DNA from: Paenibacillus massiliensis subsp. panacisoli DSM 21345
GTDB taxonomy: Bacteria; Bacillota; Bacilli; Paenibacillales; Paenibacillaceae
DNA: 64,000 nucleotides
Direction: 5' to 3'
Assembly (NCBI RefSeq): GCF_000426545.1
Contig: NZ_KE384536.1
Coordinates: 164,253-228,252, forward strand
The translations under genes and the position numbers were made by a program. A model generated the notes under the pieces. The model searched no databases. It saw only the letters and a list, made by a program, of their open reading frames with translations, and was not told the origin of the DNA. Below are positions 1 through 8,565 of the stretch, piece after piece. Numbering within the stretch: the first letter of the stretch is position 1; every line of letters begins with the position of its first letter.

Positions 1-1727
1 TCTGGTGTTGGTTCTGGTGTTGGTTCTGGTGTCGGTCCTGGTGTTGAGTTCCCACCTACGGATACAAGCTGGGTTGTATAGCTTCTGATCTTAGCCATCA
101 GAGCTGAATTAACTGCATAAGATGCATCATCAACGGAATTATTGAATTGCCATGTAAAATCTCCGTTATTCAGACGTCCGGCCTTCTCCGTAACAATCTG
201 CTCTACATCATTGACGTTATCAACATCAGCAGTGCGTACTCCAGTATCTACTTTTGTATCAAAGTTATTATAGGCTGTGCCGCCTTTTAATGCTTTGTAC
301 GTGCTAGGTACAGCTTCATTTCTGGTGGAAGCCAAGTAAGCATCATAGGACGTTGCATGTGCCTTTGCTGTTCCGTCGTTAGAATTAGCATAGATCAGGC
401 TGGCAGCGCCCACTACAACATTGTTATAAGCTTTGATTACTCCTCCGGTCTCACCTGAGAACGTACCAGCCCCCTTAGCATCTGTACCTTGTAAGGAGCT
501 CAGCATCGGGTTTTTGGCATTTCTGAAATAATTGGATTCTACAAAGGCGGAAGCGCCTGTTGTAACACCCACTCCATACTTCGAGACTCCATCAAAATAA
601 TTGTTATAGATATGAACCGAAGCTAGTCTGATCCGTGGATGACGAGAGTCCGAATGGTCGAACCAGTTGTGATGGAAGGTTACAAAGAACTCATCCTTTT
701 CACTCAAGCCGACAAGAGCTGCCTTCCCGGAATCCCAGTAATGGTTATACGAGATTGTCACATAGGTCGAGCCTTTCTTGACGTCTGTGGAGCCATCGCC
801 CTTGACCTGGTCAGCATCGCTTCCAGCAGCGCCATAGAAGAGGTCATTATTATGCAGCCAGACATTCACATTCGCTGTATCCAAAGAGATTCCGTCGTCA
901 GGGAACAGCATCACGCCCAGATTACGGACCTCCACATTCCCCGTGTTTCTCAGAAGGAAGCCCCATCCGTATGCATAGGCATCCTCTCCGATGCCCTCAA
1001 GCGTCATGTTCATCTCTGAATAGTTGTTCTTACCCTTGACTTCCAGATAACCACTGCTATTGAGCTGTCCACTCATATCAGCGCCTGTGACTTGACCAAT
1101 AAAACGAATCGCAAGCGGCGTCTTATCATAGCCTTTTTGTCTGAGCTTCAGAATCTCGCCGATACCTACCCCAGTCTGCACACGTCCAGAGTTATTGATG
1201 ATGACATCCAGAGTTACTGTTTTTGCAGTCTCGGAGGTCACGTACAGCACCTGAGCCCCATTCTGGAGTGTTCCGTCTTCATTATAAGCGCCTGAACCCG
1301 TACCATATGGCGAATCTGATGAGAATGCAAATCCGGATCTGTCATGAGCTGCAACGGATACATCATCAGAAATGGCGCGAAGCGTAGAACCATCTGTAAG
1401 TCTCGCTTCTACCTTCATGACATACTCTCCGGCTGCGAGCCCTACAGCATCAGCCCGCCAATAAGATGGATATTGTCGAATCAGATCGTTATCAATTTGT
1501 TGGTAGGAAGCATCTGACGCACTTGCACGCTTAACATATACATTATATCCCTCCGCATGTTCTACAGGTGTCCATTCTACAAACGCAGTTTCGTTCCAGC
1601 CCCCATTCTTGGTGATCGAAATACCTTCAGCAACAACCGTGTGACTTTGCAGTCCTCCAGAAACTAACGTTAGTACAAGAGAAAATAATAGAACCATATT
1701 CATTACTTTTGTAGCACTCTTTTTCAT
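1..1727 (-). CDS. Secreted pectate lyase, PL1 family (3' end outside window)
   Basis: Cleaves polygalacturonate by beta-elimination outside the cell. The ATG at 1727 follows TGGAGG and opens a signal peptide (MKKSATKVMNMVLLFSLVLT...). About residues 35-125 look like a fibronectin-III-type domain. A right-handed beta-helix follows, with the PL1 pattern: DADQVKGDG, then YVTISYNHYWDSGKAALVG, then HHNWFDHSDSRHPRIR. The last contains the RHPR-type catalytic arginine region, and the Asp-rich stretch fits the calcium site. The visible end is a TPEP/TPGP repeat linker, so another domain, perhaps carbohydrate binding, probably lies beyond base 1. Seen: motifs, signal peptide, linker. Inferred: pectate as substrate. 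A cre box lies upstream. Confidence 0.88.
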   Translation of the reverse strand, partial: MKKSATKVMNMVLLFSLVLTLVSGGLQSHTVVAEGISITKNGGWNETAFVEWTPVEHAEGYNVYVKRASASDASYQQIDNDLIRQYPSYWRADAVGLAAGEYVMKVEARLTDGSTLRAISDDVSVAAHDRSGFAFSSDSPYGTGSGAYNEDGTLQNGAQVLYVTSETAKTVTLDVIINNSGRVQTGVGIGEILKLRQKGYDKTPLAIRFIGQVTGADMSGQLNSSGYLEVKGKNNYSEMNMTLEGIGEDAYAYGWGFLLRNTGNVEVRNLGVMLFPDDGISLDTANVNVWLHNNDLFYGAAGSDADQVKGDGSTDVKKGSTYVTISYNHYWDSGKAALVGLSEKDEFFVTFHHNWFDHSDSRHPRIRLASVHIYNNYFDGVSKYGVGVTTGASAFVESNYFRNAKNPMLSSLQGTDAKGAGTFSGETGGVIKAYNNVVVGAASLIYANSNDGTAKAHATSYDAYLASTRNEAVPSTYKALKGGTAYNNFDTKVDTGVRTADVDNVNDVEQIVTEKAGRLNNGDFTWQFNNSVDDASYAVNSALMAKIRSYTTQLVSVGGNSTPGPTPEPTPEPTP

Positions 1728-1834
1728 TTACAATCCTCCACTTTTAATTTGTAACACACACCGTTGAGTCTTGATTACGAGCACACCAGTACCACATCAC
1801 CTCCTCGTTATAATCATATGAGTAACACGCACTG

Positions 1835-1849
1835 TGAATTCGCTTACAT
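1835..1849 (-). promoter_or_regulatory. Candidate CcpA cre box upstream of the pectate lyase
   Basis: The minus strand reads ATGTAAGCGAATTCA, which fits the cre consensus WTGNAANCGNWNNCW at every position. It lies about 110 bases upstream of the pectate lyase ATG, where catabolite repression of a polysaccharide-degrading enzyme is expected. Its position relative to the transcription start is unknown because no strong -35/-10 pair was found. Confidence 0.55.
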
Positions 1850-2312
1850 CCGCATAATACAAGGATTTCCCTATGTAGCATCATTTTCATTCACGCTATG
1901 GACTATTAAAATTGATAAATGTATTATGTAGGTCGGTCCCTCATGAATCCTATGAGTTGAACCTTCGATATGGGCTCACCTGTAATTAATAGTGTGATAT
2001 TCATCACTGAGGATTAATTAAAGAAGATATAAAAGAGCAAAGGCAGGGCTTCTAAGGTTACGTCACACCAATCGTCAGCATTCGCCAATATTCTCCTCTT
2101 TTCAACATTCAAGATTGTAGCACAAATTCCGAAATATTTCCTATTATTTTTTTCACTGTAAATTAGCTGGATAATTATAAACCAAAAAAATATTCCCTTA
2201 AAAAAGACGATGCTTTGATGGCGCATCCATTTTCCTTCCATTTATTCCGCATCACAGGAACCAAATTAAGAATTATGGCGTAAGTATTCATAGCATTCCT
2301 AAGACGGAGAGG
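1850..2312. other. Intergenic, AT-rich, no gene recognised
   Basis: Upstream space of the pectate lyase on the minus strand and of the small zinc-ribbon gene on the plus strand. Short overlapping frames near 2014-2399 have no plausible ribosome binding site or recognisable protein. Nearer the pectate lyase, at 1797-1744 on the minus strand, a 17-codon frame starts right next to GAGGAGGTG; it is described in the findings. Confidence 0.5.
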
Positions 2313-2321
2313 GTGGTACTT

Positions 2322-2519
2322 GTGGAATATAGCATTAATCAGACTAAAATATATTGTCCGTGCTGCAGAAACGATACGTTCGAGATCGACTATCGCCAAC
2401 TGAATACAAGAGGAGCAACGTTCTTCGGGATTGATTGGGCTAACCGCAGTGCAACGATACTGGTCTGCGAGAGATGCTCCTATATTTCTTGGTTCATGGA
2501 TGAGCCGGATGAGTTATGA
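2322..2519 (+). CDS. Small zinc-ribbon protein
   Basis: 65 residues with two cysteine pairs, CPCC near residues 12-15 and CERC near 50-53, the layout of a treble-clef or zinc-ribbon fold that binds one zinc. Small proteins of this kind in Bacillales are annotated as possible nucleic-acid-binding zinc ribbons; no precise function is known to me. GTG at 2322 is chosen because GGAGAGGG at 2306-2313 lies 8-12 bases upstream. An in-frame GTG at 2313 would sit inside that ribosome binding site. A hairpin follows the stop codon. It is monocistronic and may be regulatory. Confidence 0.6.
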   Translation: MEYSINQTKIYCPCCRNDTFEIDYRQLNTRGATFFGIDWANRSATILVCERCSYISWFMDEPDEL

Positions 2520-2544
2520 ATTGAAATAGAGAACAATAGCAAAC

Positions 2545-2580
2545 AGCCTCCTAAGCTGCAATCATGCAGTTCAGGAGGCT
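2545..2580. terminator. Stem-loop terminator after the zinc-ribbon gene
   Basis: AGCCTCCT pairs with AGGAGGCT, with an inner CTGCA/TGCAG helix around a four-base loop. The plus side continues ATCTTCCTTTG, a modest T run. It lies between convergent genes and may serve both. Confidence 0.6.
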
Positions 2581-2665
2581 ATCTTCCTTTGTATTTCTAC
2601 TATTGCTTCAAGACCCGTACAGTGAAACATGGGAAGCAGAATGACTTACTACAACTTACTACACA

Positions 2666-3826
2666 TTAATTTTCCCAATATTGCTGGGCAATTCTTTGTC
2701 CCTGATTGATCTTGGCCCACTGTTCCGCCTCAGTTAATTCGTTACCACCATCACAGGAGGCAAAGCCACACTGATGGGAGAGCAACAATCGATCCTTGTC
2801 AATAATGCTCGAAGCTTCATCCAGCAATCGGAGTACACGCTCTTCATCATCCAATGTATTGGTCTTAGAGGACAACAATCCAAGCACAATTTCTGTGTTA
2901 GGCTTATCCTTGAAGACAGCTAGAGCCTCAAGCGAACCTGCACGTTCGTCATCCCATTCCAGGAAGAAGCGATCATATTTGAGCTGCTTCAGGAACAGAT
3001 TAGCAATTTTCACATATGATCCACCGCCCATATTACGGGAATCATAGTTACCACGGCAGTTGTGCGTCCACATTTTCAGACCCAAGCTATGACCAAAATC
3101 AATCACGGTATTATTAATATCAATAAATTCAGTAGCAAGAGCCTGTACTTCCTCTTGATTGATACTCTCACCGGTAAACGGAGAATTCGGGTTATCATCC
3201 GCAAATAGTTCCCACAGGCAATCATCAAATTGCAGGATTTTCCCACCAGCAGCAGCGAATTCCTCAACAAATTCCTTATATGCCTTGGCAAGGCCGGTTT
3301 TAAGCTCTTGTGCATTCTTATACACCGAATTTTTGCCGCCAATGTTATCCGACCATGACAGTTCACCAAAAATATGCGACGGAGAAGGTACACACAGCTT
3401 GGTTTCACGGCCGCCAGCAAGAGCTTGCAACTTCTTAAATACAGTAATGAAATGATGGTTCTTGCCACTCAATTCATCTGTAATATGCAATCCAATATCT
3501 TTCCGTGTCTCGTACTTGGAAGTTCCATCGGTATCCCGGAAAAAGTACCCATGATCTGCAATGTAGCGGCTAATTCCTTGGAATCCCCAGACAAAATCCA
3601 GATGCCACATCGATTTGGAATGCTCACCATCCGTAATAATGGACAGGTCATGCTCAATTTCCTTCTCAACTACAGCCTGAATGGCCTCCGTCTCACACTG
3701 CTCATATCCTTCAAACTCTTGATAAAATGGATAGTTGATGTCATCACGATGCTCAATTTGCTCTTTATATTTCAATAGCGCTGGCGGTCGCAGCAGGCTA
3801 CCTACGATTTGAAATTTATCACTCAT
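2666..3826 (-). CDS. Cobalamin-independent methionine synthase-like protein (MetE C-terminal type, YxjG/YxjH-like)
   Basis: 386 residues, the size of the stand-alone MetE catalytic-domain homologues YxjG and YxjH of Bacillus subtilis rather than full MetE (about 750). Probably transfers a methyl group to homocysteine or a related thiol in the cytoplasm. The zinc-site pattern is visible: WTHNC near residue 253, and SHQCG near residue 352 for the distal cysteine. The N-terminal MetE half is absent, as is normal for this group. ATG at 3826 follows AGGGGG. No SAM or T-box riboswitch is visible upstream. Instead the leader carries a 90-base tandem repeat. The methyl donor and true substrate cannot be read from sequence. 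Confidence 0.75.
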   Translation of the reverse strand: MSDKFQIVGSLLRPPALLKYKEQIEHRDDINYPFYQEFEGYEQCETEAIQAVVEKEIEHDLSIITDGEHSKSMWHLDFVWGFQGISRYIADHGYFFRDTDGTSKYETRKDIGLHITDELSGKNHHFITVFKKLQALAGGRETKLCVPSPSHIFGELSWSDNIGGKNSVYKNAQELKTGLAKAYKEFVEEFAAAGGKILQFDDCLWELFADDNPNSPFTGESINQEEVQALATEFIDINNTVIDFGHSLGLKMWTHNCRGNYDSRNMGGGSYVKIANLFLKQLKYDRFFLEWDDERAGSLEALAVFKDKPNTEIVLGLLSSKTNTLDDEERVLRLLDEASSIIDKDRLLLSHQCGFASCDGGNELTEAEQWAKINQGQRIAQQYWEN

Positions 3827-3851
3827 TACGATTTCCCCCTCAATCCTTCAC

Positions 3852-3941
3852 GTGTTGTGTGTGTTGTGTGTGTTGTGTGTGTTGTGTGTGTTGTGTGTGT
3901 TGTGTGTGTTGTGTGTGTTGTGTGTGTTGTGTGTGTTGTGT
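3852..3941. repeat. Ten perfect tandem copies of a 9-bp repeat
   Basis: GTGTTGTGT is repeated ten times without a mismatch (ACACAACAC on the minus strand). It starts 25 bases upstream of the MetE-like start codon, so it falls in that gene's leader RNA. Perfect identity suggests recent slippage and a length that may vary between strains. Confidence 0.95.
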
Positions 3942-3955
3942 TTTTTATTGGTTTG

Positions 3956-3961
3956 ATTGTA
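3956..3961 (-). promoter_or_regulatory. Possible -10 element of the MetE-like gene
   Basis: TACAAT on the minus strand, just upstream of the repeat array. The best -35 at 17 bases (ACATAA) is poor. If used, transcription starts near 3949 and the array becomes most of a leader of about 120 bases. Confidence 0.3.
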
Positions 3962-4200
3962 GCATGAGAGAGTTCTTATTATGTAACACCGAAAAGTCAT
4001 ACCTGGTTATAACTAATAACTATAGCCAGAAGCAAAATGAGCATTCGAAGGATTATACAGCAAGCCTGTGATTGTCCTGGTCACTGCCAGACCAAGTGTA
4101 ATATTTCACATAAGTTCCATAATCACTGCTAAGAAAAGGAAGGGTTGCGTTATTGAGGGTTAGAATATTGCTAAGATTCTAAATTTCGAGAAATGAGTTG

Positions 4201-4677
4201 ATGAGCATGAGTGATAAGATGCTAGCTGTCTTATGGAGACTGTTTGAACCGACTGTAGAAATGTTGAAGAATCTGATCGAGGTATGCCCTGATGACTTGT
4301 GGATGGATGCTGAGCAAAAATACTGGAGACATATCTTTCATGCTACCACCAGTATGAAATTTTGGTTCAGGCAGCACAAGGATGACGAATTCAAAATACC
4401 TGACTTTGGTAAGGATATAGTAGAAGACTTAGATAAGGAAAGCCCTGATTACCCTACCAAAGAAGAAATGACAAATTACCTCGAGGATATATTGAGTATG
4501 GCTCGCAAATTTTTTGATGAGCTTACTGATGACAGATTACTAGAGCCATGTGCACTCTATGAAGAAATAACCAAGACGGATGTAATCCTCATGCAGATCC
4601 GACATGTGCAACATCATGTAGGTTACTGCAACAGTATATTGAGCTCGAATCACCTAGAAGCAGCAAAGTGGCTATGA
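4201..4677 (+). CDS. DinB-family protein
   Basis: About 158 residues of the DinB/YfiT four-helix-bundle superfamily, whose members bind a metal through three histidines and often act as thiol-dependent transferases or stress-related proteins. Candidate metal ligands are the His residues in WRHIFHATT near residue 42 and HVQHHVGYCN near residue 140. The start is uncertain: ATG at 4201, 4207 and 4216 are in frame, and none has a strong ribosome binding site. No catalytic partner gene is adjacent. A strong shared hairpin follows. The family is fairly sure from the histidine spacing and length; the substrate is unknown. Confidence 0.65.
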   Translation: MSMSDKMLAVLWRLFEPTVEMLKNLIEVCPDDLWMDAEQKYWRHIFHATTSMKFWFRQHKDDEFKIPDFGKDIVEDLDKESPDYPTKEEMTNYLEDILSMARKFFDELTDDRLLEPCALYEEITKTDVILMQIRHVQHHVGYCNSILSSNHLEAAKWL

Positions 4678-4698
4678 TTATAGAGAAAATCCTACCAA

Positions 4699-4741
4699 TT
4701 CTAAGAAACCCACAGCCTGAGTGACTGTGGGTTTCTTAGAA
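4699..4741. terminator. Long bidirectional terminator hairpin
   Basis: A perfect 17-bp stem, TTCTAAGAAACCCACAG against CTGTGGGTTTCTTAGAA, around a nine-base loop. It sits between the convergent DinB-like gene and the sialidase-fold gene that ends the catabolic operon. The T-rich arm lies within the stem. Confidence 0.75.
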
Positions 4742-4869
4742 TGAAAGCGAGAGATATGGAACTCCTATCCGATCATAGCAGCACATTAGCGTCAACAATC
4801 ACATCACAAAAGCAGTATCTTTTTTCATGACTATTTGTCTAAGCCGTTACGTAATGCTGTATCCGGTGC

Positions 4870-6045
4870 TTATTCAGAAGCTTCAACGCCCTCACCTGAT
4901 GTAGGATTATAGACACCGTCCGCCTCACGCTTTTCACCAAACACATCATCGACAGAGAAACGTACATATTTGACACACACTCTATTTTTATATGCATATA
5001 CGAGATGCAATAATCCATCCTTCGTCTGGTACAATGTTGGATATTCATGTTGTGAATTGTTTGTCTTGTTTTCTACACCAATGTATCCTTCTGCCGCTTC
5101 GAATACACGGCCAACTGGCCACGTTTGTCCAAAATCCTCAGAGATCGACACAGCCACCGGATTTCTCAGACCAGGCCATGCCACCTTTCCGAACTCCGGA
5201 TTACGGGCAGCGTTTACATTATAGGCCAGTGCAATTTCACCGGATTGGAGCTTGATGGCACTAATACTCGCATTATTATTCGGTAGCACGGTTTTTGACG
5301 GTACAGACCAAGAATCGCCATAATCGTGTGACTCACTAAAGTAGACATTGTCTGCAAAGCGGCTGCGCATAAAGGCAACCAAATGCCCAGGTTCCACTTC
5401 CAATACATTCGCATGAACACGGCCATTGCTGTCTGGCATTCTGACTTTCTTCCATGTGTGGCCTTGGTCATCAGACACACGGAATTCCGTTGGATCATTG
5501 GTCAACCCTTCTGCTGAATCTTCACACAGCCAGGTTGCAAACAGCCAGCGCCCATTGCTCAGAATCTGAATCTCTTGGCGCGAGAACGTACCTTCTTCGG
5601 AAAAGAGTACTTCAGGCTCGCCCCATGTCTGACCTTCATCATCTGATTTTTGCACCATAATAATGGAGGTGAACTGCATATTGTCTTTGCCTTCTTGGCG
5701 GCTCAGTTGTGAGGTATAAATCAACCAAATCGAGCCTTCGGGCGATCTAAATAATGCCGGATTTTGCTCACTACGATCCTCACCTTTGGATACGGTTACA
5801 GGAATAGACCACACTTGTGTGTCAGGATCAAGCTTGGATACGACGATCGAAATATCTCCACTGCCTTCAAAGCTGCCGGCAAACCAGGCACAGAGCAAGC
5901 CCCCGTCTGTTGTTTCAATCAAGGATGGCGCATGCGCGGTTCTATTTCCACCTGTAGGGATTAATCCAAAATCAATATTCAAAAATTCATCATGATACAC
6001 AATGCCATTGGGGTCAGAAGTTCGAACTCGTGGTAAGTTGGTCAT
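4870..6045 (-). CDS. Sialidase-fold (BNR/Asp-box) protein, cytoplasmic
   Basis: 391 residues with four Asp boxes (S-x-D-x-G-x-T/S-W): SDDEGQTW, SDDQGHTW, SHDYGDSW and SEDFGQTW, the signature of six-bladed sialidase propellers. GGNRTAHAPSLIE near the start resembles the substrate-facing first blade. There is no signal peptide, so it acts inside the cell, unlike secreted scavenging sialidases. ATG at 6045 follows GGAGGGAG with 7-base spacing; an earlier in-frame ATG at 6063 would precede that site. It is the last gene of a six-gene operon (72 bases after the YhcH-like gene). No N-acetylmannosamine genes are near, so true sialic acid is unlikely. Inference: it releases or modifies another 3-deoxy-2-keto sugar acid. 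It could also be a non-hydrolytic propeller. Confidence 0.75.
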   Translation of the reverse strand: MTNLPRVRTSDPNGIVYHDEFLNIDFGLIPTGGNRTAHAPSLIETTDGGLLCAWFAGSFEGSGDISIVVSKLDPDTQVWSIPVTVSKGEDRSEQNPALFRSPEGSIWLIYTSQLSRQEGKDNMQFTSIIMVQKSDDEGQTWGEPEVLFSEEGTFSRQEIQILSNGRWLFATWLCEDSAEGLTNDPTEFRVSDDQGHTWKKVRMPDSNGRVHANVLEVEPGHLVAFMRSRFADNVYFSESHDYGDSWSVPSKTVLPNNNASISAIKLQSGEIALAYNVNAARNPEFGKVAWPGLRNPVAVSISEDFGQTWPVGRVFEAAEGYIGVENKTNNSQHEYPTLYQTKDGLLHLVYAYKNRVCVKYVRFSVDDVFGEKREADGVYNPTSGEGVEASE

Positions 6046-6117
6046 TTTACAATCTCCCTCCAATTAGAATCCATTTCCTAATACCTAGTTAATTATGAAA
6101 TGGATTCAGCAATAAAG

Positions 6118-6564
6118 TTATTTCACTTCCAATTTAATGACGGCCTTCGTGAAGGCTAGCGGTTGATCCATATGAAATACGGCTTTGTGGGCGTCCCACG
6201 GAAAGAGAACATACGCCATACTTTCTGTTATTTTCATGACATGCTGCGTCGCGCCTTCATACTTTTCAACATCTCGATCCTCGCTGTAAGGAATGGCGAC
6301 CGAGAGGTTACTCAGATCCTCTAAAGCGACATACTCACTTCCCTTGAGGACCACTTGGATGTCGATATATTTCCGATGTGCTTCGAACTGTGCTTCGGAT
6401 AAAGGCTTCGTATTGCCTGACTGAAAGAAGAGAAAGCCCCCATCAAATGGGTAGCGCTCTCCCTCCTTCCATTCAGCGATCCCTTGCATCGTCGTAAGTG
6501 CTTTATCCAGATTAGGGAGAATGGACTGATAGTGTTCCAAACGTTCAATTCGTTCAATAATCAT
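6118..6564 (-). CDS. YhcH/YjgK/YiaL-family protein (NanQ-like anomerase)
   Basis: 148 residues of the DUF386 cupin-like family. Recognisable motifs are FEAHRKYIDIQVVLKGSE near residue 80 and LFPWDAHKA near residue 128, with the usual family histidines. E. coli YhcH (NanQ) speeds anomer interconversion of N-acetylneuraminate; other members accompany beta-galactosidase or ketogulonate genes. ATG at 6564 gives the conserved N-terminus MIIERIERL; a longer frame to 6687 overlaps pdxA2 and is not supported. It starts 16 bases after the pdxA2 stop, so it is translationally close. In this operon an anomerase for a keto-deoxy sugar acid is the simplest reading. Confidence 0.8.
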   Translation of the reverse strand: MIIERIERLEHYQSILPNLDKALTTMQGIAEWKEGERYPFDGGFLFFQSGNTKPLSEAQFEAHRKYIDIQVVLKGSEYVALEDLSNLSVAIPYSEDRDVEKYEGATQHVMKITESMAYVLFPWDAHKAVFHMDQPLAFTKAVIKLEVK

Positions 6565-6580
6565 AGTCCAGACACGCTTT

Positions 6581-7609
6581 CTATTGTGTATTTTCGGCAA
6601 GTCTAATGGCATAATCAATGGCATTTTCCAAGCTAAGCTCACTTGCTGTCCATTTACCTGCTTGGTCAAAGGCCGTGCCGTGGTCAACCGATGTACGGAT
6701 AATCGGCAAGCCCAGCGTAATATTCACGCCCTCTACAGCTTTCCAGGAGCTCGTCTCTTGATCATAGATAAATCCGAGCAATTTCAACGGAATATGACCT
6801 TGGTCATGATACATGGCAACCACGATGTCGTACATGCCACCTCTAGCTTTGGAAAACAGCGTATCCGCTGGCAACGAACCAAATGCATTAATGCCTTCTG
6901 CTTTCGCCGCTTCCACTGCTGGATTAATATGCTCAATTTCCTCTGTGCCAAAAAGACCATTTTCACCACAGTGAGGGTTCAGTCCGGCAATAGCAATTCT
7001 CGGGTTAACAATCCCCAGATCTTTACATGCCTTATCAGCAATACGGATGACATCCAGTACCCGTTCTTTGGTTGCTCGGTCACAGGCTTCACGTAAGGAC
7101 ACATGAGTGGATACGTGAACTACACGCAGGTTGCCGTCAGCCAGCATCATCGTATATTTCTCTGTATTCGTTAGATCACCATAAATCTCCGTATGACCTG
7201 CATAGTGATGCCCTGCAGCATTCATCGCTTCTTTATTCAGTGGATTCGTTACGGTCGCATCAATGTCCTTCGCAAGTGCCAGCTCGATCACTTTCTTCAC
7301 ATATTGGAAGGCCGCGTCGCCGCCTGTTACGGACACTTCAGCAATTTGGAAATCAGCCATATTCACAAGGCCCAAATCAACCAAATCAATCGTTCCATAC
7401 GTGTAAAGGCCATCTTTAGGATTCTCTACGACATTTACCTTCAGGTCTAATTCTGGATGCTGTGCAAGATAATATTCGATAACCGATTGATCACCTACCA
7501 GCAGCGGACGACAACGGTCATACAATTCAGGCTTGGAGAACGCTTTGATGGATATCTCAGGACCGATGCCAGCAGGATCACCTAATGTAATACCAATTAT
7601 TTTTGTCAT
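6581..7609 (-). CDS. pdxA2: PdxA2-like 4-phospho-acid-sugar dehydrogenase
   Basis: 342 residues of the PdxA family: TLGDPAGIGPE at the N-terminus, YAGHTEIYGDL near residue 136, and the metal-binding MYHDQGHIPLK motif near residue 266. Classical PdxA oxidises 4-phosphohydroxythreonine for vitamin B6. The PdxA2 branch, paired with DUF1537 kinases, oxidises and decarboxylates D-threonate or D-erythronate 4-phosphate to DHAP and CO2. Bacillales normally make B6 through PdxS/PdxT, and a DUF1537 kinase lies in the same operon, so the catabolic role is favoured. AAAGGAG precedes ATG 7609, 12 bases after the aldolase stop codon. The substrate stereochemistry is inferred, not seen. Confidence 0.85.
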   Translation of the reverse strand: MTKIIGITLGDPAGIGPEISIKAFSKPELYDRCRPLLVGDQSVIEYYLAQHPELDLKVNVVENPKDGLYTYGTIDLVDLGLVNMADFQIAEVSVTGGDAAFQYVKKVIELALAKDIDATVTNPLNKEAMNAAGHHYAGHTEIYGDLTNTEKYTMMLADGNLRVVHVSTHVSLREACDRATKERVLDVIRIADKACKDLGIVNPRIAIAGLNPHCGENGLFGTEEIEHINPAVEAAKAEGINAFGSLPADTLFSKARGGMYDIVVAMYHDQGHIPLKLLGFIYDQETSSWKAVEGVNITLGLPIIRTSVDHGTAFDQAGKWTASELSLENAIDYAIRLAENTQ

Positions 7610-7621
7610 GGTTGGTCTCCT

Positions 7622-8518
7622 TTATTTCATCCCATTGGTTTGGTTGTCTGCAATCACTCGACGAAGGGCTTCAAAGCCTTGGTCTGAAAGTTGATTGAAC
7701 GGTGCACGGCATTTACCGACCGGGAATCCTAATTCAGCAACAGCATACTTCACGATCGTGTTCGGATTACCAAATTTGAAGCAATCTCTAAAGGAACGAA
7801 TGGAGTCCTGATACTGACGTGACGCTGCAATGTCGCCTGCAAGGAATTGTTCATAAATCTGTGCCATGGTAAAAGGATACACATTGGAGCAGCCCGCCAC
7901 ACCACCTGTACCGCCAGCCAATAAGGTCCACAGAATGAGAGAATCATTACCTGACAAGACCGCAAAGCCTTCCTGATCACGCGTGTGTTCAATATACTGA
8001 AGAATATTATCAAAGTTCCCACTGGAATCCTTTACACCGACAATGTTGTCGATTGTACTCAGCTTGCCGACTGTTGCCGGAGCAATCGCATTCCCTGTAC
8101 GTGCCGGAATATTATAGAGAACGATGGGCAGGTCCACCTGTTCAGCGACGGTTTTGAAATGTGTGTACAGTTCATCTTGTGAAGCAGCTGCAAACCCAGG
8201 TGTAATAATGGACAAGACATCTACCCCGATGTCTTTCGCTTTCTTCGATAGACGAATGGTATCTAGTGTGCTATTCGAGCCCGTTGAAGCGTACACAGGG
8301 ATTCGACCAGCCACTTGATCCACGGTCGTTTTCATAATTTCACACTTTTCATCTTCAGACAGGATATATCCCTCACCGTTTGTCCCGAACACAAAGATCC
8401 CGTGTACACCATGCCCAATTAGGCGGTCAATCTGCACTCTTAGTTCATCATAGTTAACACTTTCATCAGCATTCATAGGTGTAATAATCGGGGCGATAAT
8501 TCCTTTAATATCTACCAT
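7622..8518 (-). CDS. DapA-family class I aldolase/lyase, not lysine biosynthetic
   Basis: 298 residues, a TIM barrel of the DHDPS/N-acetylneuraminate lyase family. The Schiff-base lysine is in GVKDSS near residue 161, and the proton-relay tyrosine is in LYNIPARTG near residue 133. DHDPS has a Thr-Thr pair in its GTTGE motif; here it reads GTNGEGYILS, as in several sugar-acid aldolases, so canonical dihydrodipicolinate synthesis is unlikely. Such enzymes cleave 2-keto-3-deoxy acids to pyruvate plus an aldehyde. AGGAGG precedes ATG 8518. Its place between the alcohol dehydrogenase and pdxA2 makes it the pyruvate-releasing step of the pathway. The retained Arg of ARTG would suit a carboxylated aldehyde product. 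Confidence 0.82.
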   Translation of the reverse strand: MVDIKGIIAPIITPMNADESVNYDELRVQIDRLIGHGVHGIFVFGTNGEGYILSEDEKCEIMKTTVDQVAGRIPVYASTGSNSTLDTIRLSKKAKDIGVDVLSIITPGFAAASQDELYTHFKTVAEQVDLPIVLYNIPARTGNAIAPATVGKLSTIDNIVGVKDSSGNFDNILQYIEHTRDQEGFAVLSGNDSLILWTLLAGGTGGVAGCSNVYPFTMAQIYEQFLAGDIAASRQYQDSIRSFRDCFKFGNPNTIVKYAVAELGFPVGKCRAPFNQLSDQGFEALRRVIADNQTNGMK

Positions 8519-8565
8519 TCCGGCTTCCTCCTAATCGTTTCATCCTTATGGCTCTTCTACAATGC

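Noticed and set aside
3859-4071. Cys-rich plus-strand frame (repeated CCV)
   Set aside because: It is only the 9-bp tandem repeat read in one frame, with no start site and no meaningful sequence after it.
3827-4197. SAM (S-box) riboswitch upstream of the MetE-like gene
   Set aside because: The leader consists mainly of the 9-bp repeat; no S-box conserved core or terminator was seen.
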